Shown piece by piece: positions 59,538-64,000 of a stretch of 64,000 nucleotides of DNA. Below the pieces are notes generated by a model. It ran no database searches and was not told where the DNA came from. It saw only the letters and a list, made by a program, of their open reading frames with translations. The DNA comes from Rhopalosiphum padi (Eukaryota > Arthropoda > Insecta > Hemiptera > Aphididae). The first letter of the stretch is position 1; each line of letters opens with the position of its first letter. The stretch spans positions 87,487,714 to 87,551,713 of the forward strand of contig NC_083598.1 in assembly GCF_020882245.1 (NCBI RefSeq). The letters run 5' to 3'. Both the position numbers and the translations under genes were made by a program.

Positions 59538-59711
59538 TTAATCAACAAACTAATTGTCGTTGAACAGTTGACAAAAAGTCATTGAAGCGCCTAATTTCGT
59601 ATGTAAAAAAATTGTGTTAATTTCATAAACCATGATATCGTTGTGATAATTGGATGATGTGTAAATAAATATGTATATATATTATTGTAATTATGTTTTT
59701 ACTAAACCTCA

Positions 59712-60107
59712 TTAAGGGTTGTACGGAATCAAATTACAAGAATCATCGAACACTTGTTTCGGTATGCTGCATTTCATGATGTCAACGACGCCTTGTACAA
59801 CGCACCTCCAACACGCTTGGTCGCACGTACACATTGTCTTGTCATAACAATTATTCTCGCATTCACTTTGTCTGGTGAACTGTTTGTCACCATCAAGAGT
59901 ATCTTCACACCGGAAACTAAACACATTACCATTTTGGAATTGGCTGCATTCTGCATGTTGTTCCTTGTGACTTTGAGAATCAATGCACTCTTGACAGGTA
60001 TCAAAGGCCTGGAGGGTATCTGCGGATTGGGCGACATCAAAATTAAAAACAATCAACAGCACCGTAAGAGTAAACACAGAGACGACGGCGTGCGACAGGA
60101 AAACCAT
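59712..60107 (-). CDS. Secreted cysteine-rich protein 2 (131 aa, 12 Cys), paralog of protein 1
   Basis: Same length and layout as 52002-52397: signal peptide 1 to about 27, twelve cysteines at the same residue numbers, core MCTCDQACWRC, C-terminus VFDDSCNLIPY. Replacements between the paralogs are often radical (residues 57-59 NDK to FQN, 84 Arg to Glu, 110 Glu to Ile, 112 Tyr to Lys). DNA upstream of the start codon and in the signal peptide is about 95 percent identical, so the mature region has changed faster than its non-coding flank. The frame on the other strand over this gene is a shadow. Function not recognised; export and disulphide bonding are well supported by the sequence. Confidence 0.85.
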   Translation of the reverse strand: MVFLSHAVVSVFTLTVLLIVFNFDVAQSADTLQAFDTCQECIDSQSHKEQHAECSQFQNGNVFSFRCEDTLDGDKQFTRQSECENNCYDKTMCTCDQACWRCVVQGVVDIMKCSIPKQVFDDSCNLIPYNP

Positions 60108-60835
60108 ATTGTTTTTCGGTTGTGGAAATTATATAACGGTATTTACAATATTATTTCGATATTTGTGGCTTTTACTCCGTAGTAGATCGGCGATGTTTGG
60201 CTTAAGTCTCTCAGAGTTTATATCGTGGTAATATATTTTATTACCGTGTGCAATAATATTAACGCACAGTTAATAAAACCAACAATATTGTTGATGTAAT
60301 AATTTGTATATGTGATAATGATTGTTGGACTGACACTACAATTTCTATCCGTAAATTTCGTATTTATATCCAAACTCCTGTGGTGTGTGCGATAGTTGCG
60401 CACATTTAATTGGTCGGATGTAAGTGCGATAGGGTTCATAAATCAATATTATCCTATATTAACATATAAACTAAAATAATATATTAGATCAATAAGGTGA
60501 TTCTTCCTGTATGAGTCAGATCGTGATATAGGATTAAATTAATTTTAATTATAATAAATAATTCGATTCATGTATGTTGTTGATGCTGAAAACCTGTATT
60601 TGTATTATTAATTAGTATTAATTATCAAGCTTGCATATTTTTCAATAACCATAAAAAATATAACTAAGTAAAATATAAATTTGTTTCACAGCAATAAATA
60701 ATAATAGTGTATAATATTTAAAATTTATTGGTGCACGTTTTGCATATTTGATGATTAATTTTTTATATAAATATGTTAGTTGTATAATTTCATAAATAAA
60801 AACTTAATTTTAAATAGATTTTCTATACCTAAAAT
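60108..60835 (-). repeat. Duplicated 5' leader and upstream flank of secreted gene 2
   Basis: Homologous to 52398-53045. It differs mainly by an insertion at about 60690-60750 (CACAGCAATAAATAATAATA...) and scattered substitutions. Confidence 0.8.
60329..60370 (-). promoter_or_regulatory. Core promoter of secreted gene 2 (TATA box plus initiator)
   Basis: ATATAAATA on the minus strand (plus 60361-60369) and TCAGT (plus 60329-60333, A at 60331) have the same spacing and flanks as gene 1. The 5' leader is about 224 bases. Confidence 0.7.
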
Positions 60836-62955
60836 ATTAGTAAGATAGTTTTATTTATATAAAATAAATATTTTAATATTAATGTTTATGTTTTTCTCAC
60901 CGATCACTTTCTTTGTTATTTATATTATATAAGTTATATAATATACTTATATAATATATAATTTATAATTTTAGCAATTTCTAAATACCACCTAGGTATT
61001 AAAATAAAAAGCTTTTTATTTTTTAAATGCATATTTTAATAGCATATTTAGTGGTTCTTTAGGGCAAAAATGCGTTAGATTTTTAATGTTTTTTGGGGCA
61101 TGAAGTCTCTAGCCTTAATTATTAGTGTCTACCAGTATGTATAACAAATTGTTATAATAGCAATCACTTATGTATTATAAAAATTAATTAACAGTCGTAG
61201 CGATTTCATTTTTTTTTTTTTTATTGTGTGTTGTTTGACATCACTATGTTATTTAAATAAAAAAATTTACTTGTGATAAAAATGAATTAGCACATTTTAC
61301 TAAATTTTACTGTGCTAACGTGACTTTGTATTTAGTACCTAAGTAAGCCATTTATTATAGTGTTAGTACCTTTGGTAATTTATAATTTTTACCTTACTGT
61401 CCTACACATTGTATATTTCTATATTATACGCAATAATTAATCATACTCAGGTTAGGTTATAGTAAGTACATAATTTGAAAGTGTTATCATTTCTTTGACA
61501 ATGTTTATTAATTGTATAAGTTTCACTTTAATATTTAGTAATTCAGCCATTTGTTTTAAACTATTTGATACTTTTCTATATCTTATCTAGATTCTGAATC
61601 TAAGTATATCATTATATATTTCGATACATACGCATCAGAATTTAGACAGATAGTTTATATCTTATAATTATTTAAAGAAAATTATTTCAAAATCATATGT
61701 TTAGAATAAGCAAATATTTTATTTTAATATTCTTCATTTTAATTGATAACCGTCGAAAAAACATTTAGTTATTATAAAAATTCGATTTAGACATAATAAT
61801 TAGAGGAATACGGACATTTGTGATTACCTCCCTTTAACTGTTTGCCAGAAATTATGTAGTACTGGCAATCAATTATATTTATTATATTTGTTATATATTT
61901 TTATATTCGCTTATATTAAATTTATTTATTTATAATTGAATTCAACGGGTCTAGCCCTTTTACAATTTGAGTGTGGTATAATGACCAATAATGGATAAAG
62001 TATAATACATTTAGAAAATATAATAATTATTATGTACAACACTAAAGAATATTAAAAAAAAAAGTATATAAATAACTTAGTATACAAATAATTAAATATA
62101 AAATATAAAGAAAACACTAAATGGCTGATATAAAATTATAATGTTTTTCTTAAAAATATAATTGATTTCAATTTAAAAGTATCCCGTGATGTATTGAAAA
62201 AATCTAAGGTGGTATAATGGAATGATAAGTTTATATTATTATATTTGATAGGTTCATAAAGCTTATAATAGAAATTAAAATTTCAAGGTAAGAATATTAT
62301 CTAAATCACCATATAGTGTTGATATTGAAAAAATACTTACAAGAGAACTAAAAAAAAATGATAATAAATTATTGTTGGTTAAGTCATTTACAAAAAAATA
62401 ACGGTATGCAATGACATTTAAAGTGGTATTAACCCTACTCAGGTCGCGCGGATTACTATTATTGTAATCCATCTAAAAATAAAATTTTTTTTCGTATTTT
62501 GAAAACCAATGGAGTTATTTCATCTTTTCAGTACCTTCGAATGACATATTGCTTAATATAATTAGTTTATTTTCAAATAAGGGTTACAGAAGTTGTCGTT
62601 GTTATCGGAGTATAAAGTTTGTTGGAATACCAATATGTAACTCATTATAGGTACTGCATGATATCTCTCTTTTAAGGTCCATCTTGACCTATAGTTATCA
62701 AACTGGGAAAGTGCCAAACCGTCAGACAGGGATCGTTCCAGACCAAGTTAACAGGGGGGATGATTTTTAAAAAGCATACATTAATTAAGTATTTATTTAA
62801 GTAAATACTTAAATTACTTTCCACAGTCTCGTACAGAACAAAAAAAAGTATTTTTGTTAATAATAGTAATAAAAAATGTATCACTATAATTTTGTTACCC
62901 TTGAAGTATAATTACGTGAATAAATAAAATCAGGGACTTCAAACTATTTTTTTTT
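60836..62955. other. AT-rich spacer between gene 2 and module P3
   Basis: No gene recognised. Short frames at 62275-62472 and 62672-62884 (minus) have no family resemblance. A small palindrome GGATTACTATTATTGTAATCC is at about 62450-62470. A T run of about 20 bases at 62947-62963 marks the start of P3. Confidence 0.5.
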
Positions 62956-62959
62956 TTTT

Positions 62960-64000
62960 TTTGAGAACGGTGAAGGGAGGCGATCGCGTGTTCCTTGGTA
63001 TATAAGCGTTGTGTGACAAATAAGTCTCTCGGAGTTGATTTCGTGGTAATATATTTTATTACCATGAGAAATATATTATATCACACAGTGTTAAAAAACA
63101 ACGACATTGTTGAAATTATAATTTGTTTGTGCATTTATGAGTGTTGGACTGACACTACAATTTAAATCCGTAAACAGTTCGTATTTAAATCAAAACTTCT
63201 GCGGTGTGTGCGATCGTGGCACACATTTAATTAGTCAGATATAAGTGCGTTAGGGTTCAAAATCAATATTTTCGTATATAAACATATCAATTATACTAAT
63301 ATAAGTCATTACTCATTACTATGCCGCCTCCTCTACGAGCTGGTTCGTGATATAAGATTAATTTAATTATTATTATAGTAAATAAATCGATTCACCAATG
63401 TTTTTTGTGGTGAAAACCGGTATTTGTATCATTAATTTTTAATGTCAACTATTATGTATAATACATTTTAATGATAATAATCACCTATATATTATAAAAA
63501 TTAAATGAAATTTTATCAATTTGTTTTTTTATAGTGTGAGGATGCACACAACCAAATTATTTAAATAGTTTTTACCAATCATAAAAATAAATTAACACAC
63601 TTTACTAAAAGTTACTCTACCTACCTGCTATACAAAAGTATATAATTTGAAAGTATTATTATCATTTCCTCGACAATGCTTATTTATTGTATTCGTTTTA
63701 TTTTGTATTTAGAAATTAAGTAAATTAAGTATACAGTATTCTTAATAATATATTAAATATGTGATATATAAGACATAATACATAGAAATACAATGAAATA
63801 ACATGATATTAGATTATACAATATTTTAAATTTTAAATTTTACATGCATTATATTCATATTGGCGCCAAAGAGAAATATGCTTTTTAAAAGAAGATAAAG
63901 GCATATTAACTATATGAATAGACAACAAGTTATATATCTGAGTTTCCAAGAAATGGTATACTTTACGGCATCTGGTTTTTTTTTGGCCAACCTAAAGAAA
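62960..64000 (-). repeat. Module P3: third promoter/leader copy, running off the window
   Basis: 63005-63250 matches the leader and promoter of genes 1 and 2 (TCTCTCGGAGTTGAT, GGTAATATATTTTATTACC, initiator-like GGACTGACACTAC at about 63145, TATA-like TTTAAATAC at 63182-63190). 63400-63720 matches the distal part of P1 and P2, and 63727-64000 matches 57545-57840. No coding part is seen on its left side. The module may continue beyond 64000. Confidence 0.75.

Noticed and set aside
1..64000. CRISPR arrays, rRNA, tRNA, bacterial operons
   Set aside because: No regularly spaced identical short repeats, no ribosomal motifs and no cloverleaf with intact A and B boxes were seen; gene structure is eukaryotic.

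Overview
The window looks like nuclear DNA of an aphid (Hemiptera). It is very AT-rich, the genes carry short exons with canonical GT-AG introns, and the spacers are full of short hAT-type MITEs, BEL/Pao and LINE fragments. The species call is an inference from composition, repeat style and protein similarity remembered from known families; no search was run. Nothing suggests a bacterium or virus. Apart from one low-confidence candidate in the first EVI5 intron, no tRNA-like, rRNA-like or CRISPR structure was seen. 

Layout, left to right. (1) 1148-14878, plus strand: most of an EVI5 family Rab GAP (TBC domain plus long coiled coil), 13 exons, with the N-terminus lying left of the window. Its first intron holds a 338-bp hAT MITE. 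Its last intron holds a nearly complete 4.1-kb hAT transposon on the minus strand, with an intact two-exon transposase and an unusual chromatin-reader-like C-terminal tail. (2) 17726-18397: a 672-bp hAT MITE with perfect 8-bp target duplications. (3) 19171-21543, plus: a truncated Gemin5-like WD-repeat gene with a frameshift and a stop codon, probably a pseudogene. (4) 28931-31066, plus: an intact two-exon TNFAIP8 (TIPE) family gene, with a CpG-rich candidate promoter near 26.0-26.5 kb. (5) 31-38.8 kb: gene-free, with several MITEs, two of them nested. (6) 38809-40707 and 40900-43254, plus: DYNLT2B (dynein-2 Tctex-type light chain) followed after 192 bp by DTWD2 (tRNA acp3U transferase), both intact. 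(7) 43.9-49.5 kb: a mobile-element graveyard with a MITE, a 5'-truncated jockey-like LINE, a fold-back element, a 61-bp palindrome and a decayed BEL/Pao element on the minus strand. The BEL/Pao element is itself split by a second copy of the MITE found in EVI5. (8) 49.9-64 kb: a tandem array of duplicated modules. Two modules carry intact minus-strand genes (52002-52397 and 59712-60107) for small secreted proteins with 12 conserved cysteines. Three modules keep only the promoter/leader region or a broken signal peptide. Relics of a THAP/P-like transposase and a MULE transposase, plus a minisatellite of GC-rich palindromes, lie between the modules. 

The housekeeping genes (EVI5, TNFAIP8-like, DYNLT2B, DTWD2) show no sign of working as one pathway. 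The region most likely to be new biology is the cysteine-rich secreted family. Its promoter, 5' leader and signal peptide are nearly identical between copies, while the mature protein differs at about 40 percent of positions in its central 80 residues with every cysteine fixed. That is the pattern of a duplicated secreted protein under diversifying selection, such as a salivary effector, though the function is not shown by the sequence.
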